Source: Thiohalobacter sp. IOR34 (GTDB taxonomy: Bacteria > Pseudomonadota > Gammaproteobacteria > Thiohalobacterales > Thiohalobacteraceae). From it: a stretch of DNA of 64,000 nucleotides. Of this stretch, positions 35,801 through 43,289 are shown in pieces (the first letter of the stretch is position 1; each line of letters begins with the position of its first letter). The position numbers and the translations under genes were made by a program. The stretch spans positions 965,438 through 1,029,437 of the forward strand of contig NZ_CP128988.1 in the NCBI RefSeq assembly GCF_030406045.1, in the 5' to 3' direction. The notes under the pieces are model-generated. The model ran no database searches, had not been told where the DNA came from, and saw only the letters and a program-made list of their open reading frames with translations.

Positions 35801-35922
35801 TCCGGGAAGGCGTCGATCGGTACCGTGGTGACCGCCCGCCAGCCAGCCAGCGCCACCACGGCGAAGATGATGATGACCAGGAACTTGTAGCGCAGTGACG
35901 CTTCGACCAGTGAATTGAGCAT
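32818..35922 (-). CDS. czcA: RND heavy-metal efflux pump, inner-membrane subunit (CzcA/CusA family)
   Basis: 1034 residues from ATG 35922. Typical heavy-metal efflux (HME) RND protein: N-terminal helix with VPIDAFPDVTPVQVNI, two large periplasmic loops, and helix 4 region GLAIGIGMMVDGAVVMTENAF, where the DGAVV acidic residue relays protons. The C-terminal membrane half has ATIGGLVALFISG. The family expels Zn2+, Co2+, Cd2+, or Cu+/Ag+; Met-rich Cu sites are not prominent here. Operon order from the promoter is small Cys-protein, czcC, czcB, czcA, PII-like. Confidence 0.93.
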   Translation of the reverse strand: MLNSLVEASLRYKFLVIIIFAVVALAGWRAVTTVPIDAFPDVTPVQVNIYTESPGLAAEDVEQLLTFPIESGMAGLPGVKEIRSVSLFGLSYVAVYFEDDMDIYFTRRLVMERLQEVADRIPEGYGTPEMGPNTSGLGQVFWYTVEKADEKLAGAKDDMQELMDLRTLQDWTVRLIMRTAPGVDDVMSWGGHERQFQVVIDPLKLVEYKLSFRDVMEVIEANNRQVGGQYIDQGPEQFLVRGLGLVADEADIGRMVVKVEDGTPVFLRDVATIEQAPALRFGAVTRDGKEVVLGMALSRIGENAKNVVDAVKDKVGIIQSALPEDVVIRPVYERTDLVEKAVNTAVKALVEGSILVAIVLFLFLGELRSAIVVIAALPLAMLIAFIMMGQTGLSANLMSLAGLAIGIGMMVDGAVVMTENAFRIMAEWRERGEPVNRTAAVLTAAREVASPIAFAIIIIIVVFLPLFSLEGLEGKLFKPMAFNISFAMAGSLILTLTIIPVLAALILKPKEERDTWLVAAIKRFYLPLLNWSLARKKTVVTAALALLVGSLALFPLLGKEFMPQLQEGSIMWRVTSIPSTSLDESIKISKKIENALSQYPEVNTTVAMIGRAEKGETADVNYMEIYTELKPHEEWGSDRSIEQLADDMRETLEEVVPTAVIAFTQPIQMRVEELISGVRATLAAKLYGEDLAELDRLSQRIKNIVAKVPGVADLSLEANLGKPQIRIKVNRESLARYGLNADEVLTVVRTGIGNEPVSTLIDGVKRFDITVRLTDSAKASVEDIRDIPLRSASGAIVPLHRVADISVAEGYSFVRREQLQRYAVIQMDVRGRDVDGFVQEANALLEQELDLPPGYWIEWGGAFENQQRALKRLSIIVPATIFFIFVLLYTAFNSVKYATLIIANVPFATIGGLVALFISGQYLSVPSAIGFIAVFGVAMLNGIVLVSFINELREKGLSVGEAVRKGAELRLRPVLMTASVAILGLIPMLLSSGVGAETQRPLASVVVGGLITSTLLTLVLLPVIYEWIETRRKG

Positions 35923-35932
35923 GATGCGTCTC

Positions 35933-37075
35933 CTAGTGCGCGTGGCCTTCACCCATCTGCGATTTCAGCAGCAGGGATTTGATCAGGAAGGCCCCCTTGA
36001 CGACGATCTCCTCGCCCTCGGCCAGGCCGGCGGTGATCTCGGTGTAACCGGCGCGGGTCACGCCCGTCTCCACCGGTTGCGGATGCAGTTCGTCGCCCTC
36101 GAGCTTGAATACCGTCGGGCTGCCCTGGAACAGCACCACGGCGCTGCTCGGTACTGCCACCACGGGAGCGGCCTCGCCGCTCTGAATGGCGGCCTCGACG
36201 AACTGGCCGGGGTGCAGGCGGTCGCTGCGGTTGTCCACCTCGATGCGGATCGACTGGGTGCGGGTGGTCTCGTCCAACTGGTGATGCCGCTGCACGACCC
36301 GGCCCTCCAGCCAGTCGCCGTCGCCGGCCTTGATGCGGGCCGGGGCACCGATCGCCACCCGGGTGGCGTCTTCCGGATTGAGCTTGGCTTCGACCCAGAG
36401 CAGCGATTCGTCGCTGATCTCGAACAGCACCTCGCCCGGCTCGGCCAGCTCACCGACCATGAAGTCGTCGCTGATCACCGTGCCCTCCTGGGGACTGAGC
36501 AGATCGAAGGCGCCGGTGGCGCGCGAGGGATCGCCCTGCTGCAACAGGGCCTTGATCTGAGCCTCGGTCATGCCGTAGGCCAGCACCCGCGCGTAGGCCT
36601 GCTGGCGCGTCACCTGGGTCTCGATGTAGCGGCGTTCGGACACCACCTTGCGGCCCAGCTTGCGGACCCTTTGCCACTCGCGGTCGGCGACCAGCAGCTG
36701 CCCCTGGGCCTCGGCCATCTCCACGCTGGAGAGGGTGACCAGGCGCTGGCTGCGCTTCACCCGATCGCCGAGCCTGGCATGACGAGCCATGATCTGGGCG
36801 GCGATACGGGGCGTGACCTGGGACGAACGGTAGAGGTTGATGACCACCTCGGCCGGTGCGGTGATGACGTCGGCCAGCGGCAGGCGCCTGGCAGGGGCGG
36901 TGACAATGCCCTGGGCGGTGCGGGTGGCCGCGTCCATCTCCAGTGCGCCTTCCTCGTGGCCAGCTTCCTCATGGGCGTGGCCGTTCTCGGAAGGGGCGTC
37001 GTGATCCTCTGTGGCGAGGGCCGGGGTGCCGGTGCCTAGCGCGAACAACAGCGTGAACAGGATTGAATAAGGCAT
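35933..37075 (-). CDS. czcB: RND efflux periplasmic adaptor (CzcB/CusB family)
   Basis: 380 residues from ATG 37075. The signal peptide (about 1-21) is followed by a His/Glu-rich segment (EDHDAPSENGHAHEEAGHEE) that may bind metal. Then come the lipoyl/barrel-sandwich region, a helical hairpin (RLVTLSSVEMAEAQGQLLVA), the beta-barrel (LWVEAKLNPEDATRVAIG) and a C-terminal membrane-proximal domain ending in GEGHAH. Bridges CzcA to the outer-membrane channel. It lies 10 bp before czcA. Confidence 0.92.
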   Translation of the reverse strand: MPYSILFTLLFALGTGTPALATEDHDAPSENGHAHEEAGHEEGALEMDAATRTAQGIVTAPARRLPLADVITAPAEVVINLYRSSQVTPRIAAQIMARHARLGDRVKRSQRLVTLSSVEMAEAQGQLLVADREWQRVRKLGRKVVSERRYIETQVTRQQAYARVLAYGMTEAQIKALLQQGDPSRATGAFDLLSPQEGTVISDDFMVGELAEPGEVLFEISDESLLWVEAKLNPEDATRVAIGAPARIKAGDGDWLEGRVVQRHHQLDETTRTQSIRIEVDNRSDRLHPGQFVEAAIQSGEAAPVVAVPSSAVVLFQGSPTVFKLEGDELHPQPVETGVTRAGYTEITAGLAEGEEIVVKGAFLIKSLLLKSQMGEGHAH

Positions 37076-37118
37076 GGTGAAAGTCTCTCGATTCGGGTGA
37101 TTCGTGTGGGGCAACCGT

Positions 37119-38357
37119 TCAGGGGGTCAGGGGGGGCGCAAGCCCCAGCCAGTGTTCGATGCGGCCGGCGGCCTGCAGCCAGGCCAGCCAGGCTTGCCAG
37201 ACGTCGCCGCGCAGTTCCACGCTGGCCAGCTGGGTATCCAGCATCTGCTGCAACTGCACCAGGTGGTCGGTGGTGTCGATCTCGCCGGACTCCCAGAGCC
37301 GTTGCAGCAGCTCGGTCCGTCCCTGCAGGCTCTGCCGGCCGTGTTCCTGCCAGTCACGCAGGGCGGCGCGGGTCAGGCGATAGCGCTCGGCTGCGGCCTC
37401 GAGTTCGGCCCGCGCGCGGCGCAAGCCGTCCCGATAGGCCTGTTCGGCACGCACTGCGGCGGCGGCCGCGGCATCCACCTCGGCCGAGTAGTCGTTGCGG
37501 ACATAGAGGGGAATGGACAGGGTCAGGCCAAGCAGCCGCTTGTCCGCCTCGCGGCCGCCGCGCACGGCGAGGGTCGGATCGGGGCGCCGCTGGCGCTGGG
37601 CGCTGGTCACCCCGGCGCGGGCGGCCGCCGCCTCGGCCTCGGCCTGGCGCAGCCGGGGATGTCGCTGCAGCAACTGCGCGGGATCCGTCTGTTCGAGCCG
37701 TTCGGGCAGCGAAGGCAGGCCAGGCCAGCCGTTCGCCGGTCGGGCCACCAGGGCGCCGAGCCGCGCGGCACTGCTGCGGGCGGCCGCGCTGCGCGCGGCG
37801 GCCCGCATGCGTGCCTCGGACAGGGCCAGCCGGGCCAGATCGACATCGGCGCGGCCCACGTCACCCGCGGCGAAGCGCTGTTCGGCGAGGCGCAGGAAGG
37901 CGCTCAGCAGCTCGACCCGGTGACGGGCGAGACGCGCCGCTTCCCGGGCGGTATCGAAGGTGGCCAGCTCGCCGAGCAGCTCGCCGAGCAGCTGCTGGCG
38001 GATGGCATCCAGCCGGGCACGGGCGGCGCGCAGCCGCTGGTCGCCGGCCTGCCGGCGGGCGAGGCGCTTGCCGTTCCAGTCGACGGTCTGGCTGAGGCCG
38101 AGGGTCTTGGTGACGTCGGTGGCGTTCTCGTAGTCGACCTCGAGTTCGGGGTTGTACAGCGGCCGGCCGGCGGCCCGGGCCTCGGCCTCGACCTGTTCGA
38201 GCTCGGCACGGGCGGACTGGACGGCCGGGTGTTCTGCCAGCAGGGTCTCGGCCAGCGGCCGCAGGGGGCGTAGAGGATCAGCGCTGGCGGCGGCCAGGAG
38301 TGGCGTGCCGAGCAGGCAGCCCAGCAGGGCTGCAGTGAAGAGACGGGGGTATCGCAT
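37119..38357 (-). CDS. czcC: TolC-family outer-membrane efflux channel (CzcC)
   Basis: 412 residues from ATG 38357. Signal peptide (MRYPRLFTAALLGCLLGTPLLAAASA), then two outer-membrane-efflux repeats made of long Ala/Arg/Glu-rich helices; LYNPELEVDYENATDVTKTLGLSQ and the second-repeat ALRDWQEHGRQSLQGRTELL are typical. Forms the exit duct of the CzcCBA pump. It is 43 bp upstream of czcB. The first cysteine lies inside the signal region, but no clear lipobox is seen. Confidence 0.9.
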   Translation of the reverse strand: MRYPRLFTAALLGCLLGTPLLAAASADPLRPLRPLAETLLAEHPAVQSARAELEQVEAEARAAGRPLYNPELEVDYENATDVTKTLGLSQTVDWNGKRLARRQAGDQRLRAARARLDAIRQQLLGELLGELATFDTAREAARLARHRVELLSAFLRLAEQRFAAGDVGRADVDLARLALSEARMRAAARSAAARSSAARLGALVARPANGWPGLPSLPERLEQTDPAQLLQRHPRLRQAEAEAAAARAGVTSAQRQRRPDPTLAVRGGREADKRLLGLTLSIPLYVRNDYSAEVDAAAAAAVRAEQAYRDGLRRARAELEAAAERYRLTRAALRDWQEHGRQSLQGRTELLQRLWESGEIDTTDHLVQLQQMLDTQLASVELRGDVWQAWLAWLQAAGRIEHWLGLAPPLTP

Positions 38358-38426
38358 GCAATGAGTCCTTGTTGGAGACACGGGTCATACTGCGCGGGGC
38401 GCAGCACGGCGGTCGACGGAAAGGAC

Positions 38427-38738
38427 TCAGATCTGCGGCGGGTGTGTGGGTGGATCCTTGGGGCGTGAGGCCAGGGACAGCAGGCGACTGAGCGGCGCCG
38501 GCTGGGCGCTACCGAAAGCGGGCGCAGCGTTGTCCAAGAGCGCTCCCAGCAGATGGGCGCCGGCGTGACAGAGGTGATTGCAGCCCGGCTCGGCGCCGGG
38601 ATTATCGTGACCGGGGTCATCCTGGCTGAAGACGCAGGCACCATGTTCGCTCAGCCCTGCATCCTCGAAATCGAGCGCCCAGGCACTGCTGGTGGCCAGC
38701 AGGCAGAAGATGAGCAGATGGCTGATCAGGCGTCGCAT
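38427..38738 (-). CDS. Small secreted protein at the head of the czc operon
   Basis: 103 residues with signal peptide MRRLISHLLIFCLLATSSAWA. The mature part contains CVFSQDDPGHDNPGAEPGCNHLCHAGAHLLG, a Cys/His-rich motif found in small proteins beside cobalt-zinc-cadmium efflux genes. Likely periplasmic metal binding or sensing (inference). It is 69 bp upstream of czcC on the same strand. Confidence 0.7.
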   Translation of the reverse strand: MRRLISHLLIFCLLATSSAWALDFEDAGLSEHGACVFSQDDPGHDNPGAEPGCNHLCHAGAHLLGALLDNAAPAFGSAQPAPLSRLLSLASRPKDPPTHPPQI

Positions 38739-38795
38739 GGCCGACTATCTTGCATTAGGCAGGGGGTGGCTGCAAGGGGAAGGGGGTTGGAGGAT

Positions 38796-38876
38796 GGAAG
38801 TTAGGAGCTGGAAGCCAGGAGTCAGGAGTCAGAAGTCAGAAGTCAGAAGTCAGAAGTCAGAAGTCAGAAGTCAGAA
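38796..38876. repeat. Heptanucleotide tandem array, locus 1
   Basis: Eleven or so 7-base units of the form RGRAGYY; the last eight read GTCAGGA then GTCAGAA seven times (38821-38876). The unit length is not a multiple of three and there are no unique spacers. It lies upstream of the small czc-operon gene, close to where its promoter should be. The 574-bp gap 38739-39312 holds this array, family A copy 2, family R copy 3 and array 2; no gene. Confidence 0.85.
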
Positions 38877-38934
38877 GGGCGGGCATTGCCCGCGGGCGCA
38901 GGTCCGGTGTATCCGGCGCGAAGGGCACGAATCC

Positions 38935-39185
38935 TAGCCCGCATATTGCACGAAGGCGGCCTTGCATACGTAATTTTTCCGGTATTTATCAAGGCAGTAA
39001 TTCCTTCTGCGAGCGATTGTGCCCTGTTAGAGTTTGCGCCTATTCGAGTTCAGACCAAGTCTGGCGTCGCATTTCGCCCGATCCCCCTTGAACCATAGCT
39101 ACAGCTATGCTTCGGCGGGCGATCGAACAAACTGCTTAGTGAGATTTGCCCTGAAACTCGAATCCTTCGTGCAATATGCGGGCTA
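38935..39185. repeat. Family A element, complete copy 2
   Basis: 251 bp with perfect 22-bp inverted ends, TAGCCCGCATATTGCACGAA plus GG, and the complement ending at 39185. The interior includes a 61-bp block (38969-39029) that recurs inverted at 60858-60918. No reading frame. The clearest full-length copy in the window. Confidence 0.92.
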
Positions 39186-39199
39186 GCCGCCCCGGGGGT

Positions 39200-39277
39200 A
39201 TCGCGGCGTGGACGCCGCTCCTACGACGAGGCAGGGTGGCACGATGTGATGTGTAGGAGCGGCCTCCAGGCCGCGAT
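39200..39277. repeat. Family R REP-like palindrome, copy 3 (diverged left arm)
   Basis: Left arm ATCGCGGCGTGGACGCCGCT has two compensating changes that keep its own inner palindrome; the right arm matches the consensus. It lies 14 bp after family A copy 2. Confidence 0.85.
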
Positions 39278-39307
39278 CGAGGCGGGCACTCCTGCCCTTC
39301 CAGCCCC

Positions 39308-39349
39308 AGCTTCTAGCTTCTAGCTTCCAGCTTCCAGCTTCCAGCTTCT
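39308..39349. repeat. Heptanucleotide tandem array, locus 2 (inside the 3' end of the MerR gene)
   Basis: Six units AGCTTCY, the reverse complement of the RGAAGCT form at locus 1. It forms the last codons and stop of the minus-strand MerR gene; unit gain or loss would shift that frame. Confidence 0.85.
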
Positions 39350-39756
39350 TCTCCCAGCAGTTCGTCTTCCGTGCTCAGTGCCTGGACGATGGGGCAGGGT
39401 GTGCCGGGGGTCTCGTGACAGCTGTCGATCAGGCGCTCGAGCGTGGCCTGCAGCCTCTGCAGATCGCGGATCTGGTCCTGGATCTGTGCCCGCTTGGCCG
39501 CCGCCCGCTCGCGTACGCCGGCGCAGTGGCCCTCGCCGAGCTGCAGCAGCTCGCCGATCTCCCGCAGGCTGAAGCCGAGCTGCTGGGCACGCCTGATGAA
39601 CTGGATGCGCGCCACGCTGGCGGCGCTGTAGCGGCGGTAACCCCCGGCCGGCCGCGGTGGCTGGTGCAGCAGTCCGCGCCGCTGGTAGTAGCGGATGGTC
39701 TCGACGTGCACCCCGGCGCGGCGCGCCAGTTGGCCAATGGTCAGGTCACGGTCCAT
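39313..39756 (-). CDS. MerR-family metal-responsive regulator
   Basis: 147 residues. N-terminal winged helix (LTIGQLARRAGVHVETIRYY), long dimer helix, and three cysteines Cys78, Cys113 and Cys121 whose spacing (35 and 8) is close to the mercury-binding trio of MerR (35 and 9); CPIVQAL also matches. It would activate a promoter with an over-long spacer when it binds Hg(II) or another thiophilic metal. No mer genes are present; czc or ars are the nearest possible targets. The C-terminal 12 residues (EEAGSWKLEARS) come from a tandem repeat and are not family sequence. Confidence 0.87.
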   Translation of the reverse strand: MDRDLTIGQLARRAGVHVETIRYYQRRGLLHQPPRPAGGYRRYSAASVARIQFIRRAQQLGFSLREIGELLQLGEGHCAGVRERAAAKRAQIQDQIRDLQRLQATLERLIDSCHETPGTPCPIVQALSTEDELLGEEAGSWKLEARS

Positions 39757-39820
39757 GACGGCAGGATACGCCAGCCGCCCCGGAACTGGCCAGCGGCAGG
39801 TGGCGGCTCGGCCACCTGCT

Positions 39821-40168
39821 TCAGGACACGACCTCTTCGGGTTTGGGCAGGCCGGCCAGCTTGCTGAGCTCGATCACCGGACCCTTGGGAAACAGCTTCC
39901 ACAGGTGGTCGCGGTAGGCCTCGGCATCCTGGAAACTTTCGCCATGGTGCTTGCCCTGGGTCAGCACCAGCTCATGCATGGTGGGGTGGCGCTGTTTCAT
40001 CTCGTAGAAGTCGCGGAAGTAGCGGATCAACCCCCAGTGGGTGTCGGTCAGCTCCACACCCTCCTGTTCGGCAATTTTCTTCGCGACCTCTTCAGTCCAC
40101 AGATTGGGGTCGAGCAGATAGCCCTGTTCATCGGTTTCTATGACCAAGCCGTTGACTTCGATGCTCAT
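39821..40168 (-). CDS. DsrC/TusE-family protein lacking both redox cysteines
   Basis: 115 residues of the DsrC fold: NGLVIETDEQGYLLDPNLWTEEVA, LTDTHWGLIRYFRDFY and a C-terminal arm LFPKGPVIELSKLAGLPKPEE. True DsrC and TusE carry one or two cysteines in this arm (KIAGLPKPTGCV-type end); here there is no cysteine at all, so it cannot carry sulfur. Cysteine-less DsrC paralogues are known and thought to be regulatory. It lies between merR and the divergent ars genes, sharing the ars intergenic region; a role in metal or arsenic response is inference. Confidence 0.85.
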   Translation of the reverse strand: MSIEVNGLVIETDEQGYLLDPNLWTEEVAKKIAEQEGVELTDTHWGLIRYFRDFYEMKQRHPTMHELVLTQGKHHGESFQDAEAYRDHLWKLFPKGPVIELSKLAGLPKPEEVVS

Positions 40169-40283
40169 GATGGGTGTCTCCTTGTCGTTGTGCCTGGACT
40201 CGCTGAAAGTTTCCTGCTGCCTTCTAGGTGCGTCTGGGGTGCGGGGTTTTCAAGTCGGGATCGGCTGTCCGTAAATATTCGAA

Positions 40284-40310
40284 TTGACATATATCTGCAT
40301 AATCAGATAT
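40284..40310 (+). promoter_or_regulatory. ars promoter with inverted-repeat operator
   Basis: TTGACA at 40284-40289 overlaps or adjoins the perfect inverted repeat ATATCTG-N6-CAGATAT (40291-40310). This layout is expected for a repressor such as ArsR blocking RNA polymerase. No arsR gene is in the window. The arsC start follows 56 bp downstream. Confidence 0.6.
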
Positions 40311-40365
40311 GTTGGCGCGGCCTGGGGATACGGCCCCGGGGTTGGATGCAGCAAGGAGACACGAG

Positions 40366-40809
40366 ATGAAACTGCTCTTCCTCTGTACCGGCAATGCCTG
40401 TCGATCGCAGATGGCCGAGGGCTGGGCGCGGACGCTGGGCGGTGATGCGCTTGAGGTGCGTTCTGCCGGCCTGGAGGCGCACGGCAAGAATCCACGCGCC
40501 ATCGCTGTGATGGCCGAGGCCGGCATCGATATCTCCGGTCAGGAGAGCACCCCGCTGACACCGGAGATGCTCGACTGGGCAGACCTGGTGGTGACGGTCT
40601 GCGGCCATGCCGATGCGCATTGTCCTGCGCTGCCGCCCGGCACGCAGAAGCGGCATTGGCCGCTGGAGGACCCGGCCCGGGCCAGCGGCAGCGAGGTGCA
40701 GGTCATGCAGGTGTTCCGCGCCAGCCGGGATGAGATACGCCGCCGGGTCGAGGCATTGCTCGGCGAGTTGGGGATGCTGAGGGAGGGGGCAGCGCATGAC
40801 GGCCACTGA
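40366..40809 (+). CDS. arsC: Arsenate reductase, thioredoxin-coupled low-molecular-weight phosphatase type
   Basis: 147 residues from ATG 40366 with AAGGAG upstream. P-loop CTGNACRS gives nucleophile Cys7 (and Cys12); CGHADAHC gives Cys79 and Cys86, matching the Cys10/82/89 relay of the Staphylococcus enzyme. It reduces As(V) to As(III) with electrons from thioredoxin; the product is exported by the next gene, which it overlaps by 14 bp. A start at 40309 would extend through the operator and is unlikely. Confidence 0.92.
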   Translation: MKLLFLCTGNACRSQMAEGWARTLGGDALEVRSAGLEAHGKNPRAIAVMAEAGIDISGQESTPLTPEMLDWADLVVTVCGHADAHCPALPPGTQKRHWPLEDPARASGSEVQVMQVFRASRDEIRRRVEALLGELGMLREGAAHDGH

Positions 40810-41887
40810 GCACAGCCGCGAGCGCGCGCGCCGGCGCCAGGAGATGGGCCTGTTCGAGCGCTATCTGACCCTCTGGGTGGCGTTGTGCATCGTCGCCGGC
40901 ATTGTCCTGGGCCATGCTTTCCCGGCGCCCTTCCAGTGGGTGGGGCGGATGGAGCTGGCGCAGGTCAACCTGCCGGTGGCGCTGCTGATCTGGCTGATGA
41001 TCATCCCCATGCTGCTGAAGATCGACTTCGCGGCCCTGCGCCATGTGCGCGATCACTGGCGCGGGGTGGCCGTGACCCTGTTCGTGAACTGGGCGGTGAA
41101 ACCCTTCTCCATGGCGCTGCTCGGCTGGCTGTTCGTCCGCGGGCTGTTCGCATCCTGGCTGCCGGCGGAGCAGATCGACAGCTACATCGCCGGCCTGATC
41201 CTGCTCGCCGCCGCCCCCTGCACGGCCATGGTCTTCGTCTGGAGCCACCTGACCGATGGCGAGCCACATTTCACCCTTACCCAGGTGGCGCTGAACGATG
41301 CGCTGATGGTGGTGCTGTTCGCGCCCATCGTCGGCCTGCTGCTCGGTCTGTCCTCGATCCGGGTGCCCTGGGATACCCTGCTGCTCTCGGTGGGGCTGTA
41401 CATCCTGGTGCCGGTGTTGCTCGCCCAGGGCTGGCGGCGCTGGGTGCTGGGCAGGGAGCATGGCGTGGTGCGCCTGGCCCGGCTCATCCATCGCCTGCAC
41501 CCGATCTCGCTGACGGCGCTACTCACTACCCTGGTGTTGCTGTTCGGTTTTCAGGGCGAGCAGATCATCGCCCAGCCGCTGGTCATTGGCCTGCTGGCGG
41601 TGCCCATCCTCATCCAGGTCTATCTCAATTCCGGTCTGGCTTACTGGCTCAACCGCCGTCTCGGCGTGGCGCACTGTGTGGCCGCGCCCTCGGCGCTGAT
41701 TGGTGCCAGCAACTTCTTCGAACTGGCGGTGGCCACCGCCATCAGCCTGTTCGGCTTCGAGTCCGGGGCCGCCCTGGCCACGGTGGTCGGCGTGCTGGTC
41801 GAGGTGCCGGTGATGCTCTCGGTGGTGCGTATCGTCAATTCCAGCCGGGACTGGTACGAGCGGGGACAGAAGCTGGAATCCAGATGA
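40796..41887 (+). CDS. acr3: ACR3-family arsenite efflux permease
   Basis: 363 residues, ten predicted helices. Family marks are LPVALLIWLMIIPMLLKIDF, the cysteine motif LAAAPCTAMVFVWS (essential Cys in helix 4) and PSALIGASNFFELAVATAI. Exports As(III), using the proton-motive force. The basic N-terminal tail (TATEHSRERARRRQEMG) is non-conserved; a later start near residue 17 is possible. Overlap with arsC suggests coupled translation. Confidence 0.92.
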   Translation: MTATEHSRERARRRQEMGLFERYLTLWVALCIVAGIVLGHAFPAPFQWVGRMELAQVNLPVALLIWLMIIPMLLKIDFAALRHVRDHWRGVAVTLFVNWAVKPFSMALLGWLFVRGLFASWLPAEQIDSYIAGLILLAAAPCTAMVFVWSHLTDGEPHFTLTQVALNDALMVVLFAPIVGLLLGLSSIRVPWDTLLLSVGLYILVPVLLAQGWRRWVLGREHGVVRLARLIHRLHPISLTALLTTLVLLFGFQGEQIIAQPLVIGLLAVPILIQVYLNSGLAYWLNRRLGVAHCVAAPSALIGASNFFELAVATAISLFGFESGAALATVVGVLVEVPVMLSVVRIVNSSRDWYERGQKLESR

Positions 41888-41922
41888 GCTTACCGGGTTA
41901 GGGGTCTGTCTACACTGCGCCA

Positions 41923-41995
41923 ATCGCGGCCTGGAGGCCGCTCCTACAACACATTGTGCCGCCATGCCCCGTAGGAGCGGCCTCCAGGCCGCGAT
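41923..41995. repeat. Family R REP-like palindrome, copy 4
   Basis: Identical arms and loop to copy 1. The 620-bp gap 41888-42508 holds, in order, this copy, a family A end, family B copy 2 and family R copy 5; no gene seen. Confidence 0.9.
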
Positions 41996-42039
41996 CCCCG
42001 GAGTCAATCGAACAGCCTGGACGCCGATCATGCGGGCCG

Positions 42040-42061
42040 CCTTGGTGCAATATCCGGGCTA
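42040..42061. repeat. Family A right-hand terminus
   Basis: CCTTGGTGCAATATCCGGGC followed by TA, immediately before family B copy 2, the same A-B junction as at 23548. No clear left end is seen; a degenerate TACCGGGTTAG at about 41891 may be its remnant. Confidence 0.75.
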
Positions 42062-42062
42062 A

Positions 42063-42222
42063 GAGTCTGTCGGACTTACGGCCAATCTACCGCGCTGATG
42101 GGAGGGCGGCCCAAATTTTCCCGATTGCTCGTAGCGTAGGCCCACTCTGCGCCTCGAAATCGTGAAAATTTGTGCTCGCTCACCCGCCATGCTCGCTACG
42201 ATTGCCTGAATCCGACAGACTC
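42063..42222. repeat. Family B MITE-like element, copy 2
   Basis: 160 bp bounded by GAGTCTGTCGGA and its exact complement TCCGACAGACTC. The interior is about 85 percent like copy 1 by eye. No transposase. Confidence 0.88.
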
Positions 42223-42246
42223 CTGGGGTCTGTTAACATCACGCCA

Positions 42247-42319
42247 ATCGCGGCCTGGAGGCCACTTCTACAACTCATTGTGCCGCCATGCCCCGTAGGA
42301 GCGGCCTCCAGGCCGCGAT
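42247..42319. repeat. Family R REP-like palindrome, copy 5
   Basis: Left arm has changes (GGCCACTTCTAC) that break perfect pairing; right arm is consensus. Confidence 0.87.
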
Positions 42320-42508
42320 CCCCGGCGGGTCCAGCCACGCCATCATCCGGGGGCCTGATCGGGCTAGTAGCTCCTGATCCGGGTTTTCCTGCTGCAATGA
42401 GGGAGTGGCAGAAGCGGTCACTGGTCTGGGCGAACGCCCTGTACTAGGATGGCCGTTCCCACCCGGGCTTGTCCCGAGGTCTCGACGTAATGTTTCGAGG
42501 AGACGCTC

Positions 42509-43138
42509 ATGAACGGATATCGTACACGCCGATCCAGCTCCCTGCTGCTGGCAGCATTCGCCCTGGTTGCATCTGGCGCCGTGTCTGCCGACGACTCACT
42601 GGTGGCTCGCCAGCAGGCCGCCAGGAAGGTGACCATGAAACTGGTCAAGGAACTCGGCGGGGCCCTGAAGGCGGAGCTGAAGCGCGGCGGTCCCGCGGCG
42701 GCGATCCGCGTCTGTCGCGACAGGGCGCCGGCCATCGCCGGTCGCTTCTCGCTCCAGACCGGCTGGCGGGTGACCCGGGTCGGGACCCGGGTGCGCAATC
42801 CCATGCTGGGCATGCCGGATGCCTGGGAGCGACAGGTGCTGAACGACTTCGAGCGCCGTGCCGCCCAGGGCGGGGATCTTGCCAGGATGGCCCACGGCGA
42901 GGTGGTCGAGGAGAGCGGTGTCCGCTACTTCCGTTTCATGAAGGCAATGCCCGTCAAGCCGGTCTGTCTGATGTGCCACGGTGCGCCAAAGGATCTGGCG
43001 CCCGAGGTGAAGGCGGCGCTCGACAGCCAGTATCCGCAGGACCGGGCCATCGGCTATCGGTTGGGTGAGCTACGCGGTGCGGTGAGCATCAAGCAGCCGC
43101 TGGACATCCCCCTGCCAGAGGAGTTCGCCGGGCGATGA
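42509..43138 (+). CDS. Secreted DUF3365/Tll0287-like haem protein
   Basis: 209 residues from ATG 42509 with GAGGAG upstream. Signal peptide (about 1-27, ending VSA). The mature part has the Tll0287-like pattern: a helical N-terminal part with ALKAELKRGGPAAAIRVCRDRAP, RVGTRVRNP, and a haem-c motif CLMCH near residue 151. Such proteins bind haem in the periplasm and are thought to sense redox state or gas, or to transfer electrons. The next 40-residue membrane protein overlaps by 4 bp. Confidence 0.86.
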   Translation: MNGYRTRRSSSLLLAAFALVASGAVSADDSLVARQQAARKVTMKLVKELGGALKAELKRGGPAAAIRVCRDRAPAIAGRFSLQTGWRVTRVGTRVRNPMLGMPDAWERQVLNDFERRAAQGGDLARMAHGEVVEESGVRYFRFMKAMPVKPVCLMCHGAPKDLAPEVKAALDSQYPQDRAIGYRLGELRGAVSIKQPLDIPLPEEFAGR

Positions 43139-43257
43139 GCGAGGAACTGCAGAACGGGGTGGAGAAGTCCGGCCTGGGCCGGCGCATCGCCCTCTTCGTT
43201 GCCGTCAAGGTGGTGGTGATCGCCGCCATCGTCGTGGTGGTGGTGCGCAGTGTCTAG
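43135..43257 (+). CDS. Forty-residue single-helix membrane protein
   Basis: ATG 43135 overlaps the upstream stop (ATGA). The peptide has a charged N-terminus (MSEELQNGVEKSGLGRRI) and a Val/Ile/Ala-rich helix to the end (IALFVAVKVVVIAAIVVVVV). The start overlap and clean membrane segment argue that it is real, perhaps a membrane partner of the DUF3365 haem protein. Its stop TAG is followed by CCCG, which may be a degenerate family A end. Confidence 0.6.
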   Translation: MSEELQNGVEKSGLGRRIALFVAVKVVVIAAIVVVVVRSV

Positions 43258-43289
43258 CCCGTGATCGATGTGAGGCGGCCTGCTTTTTT

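Noticed and set aside
32584-35898. 1100-codon + strand frame opposite czcA
   Set aside because: No family features and biased composition; czcA on the minus strand is fully conserved.
38821-38876. Tandem array considered as a CRISPR
   Set aside because: Units are 7 bp with no unique spacers and no cas genes; it is a simple satellite.
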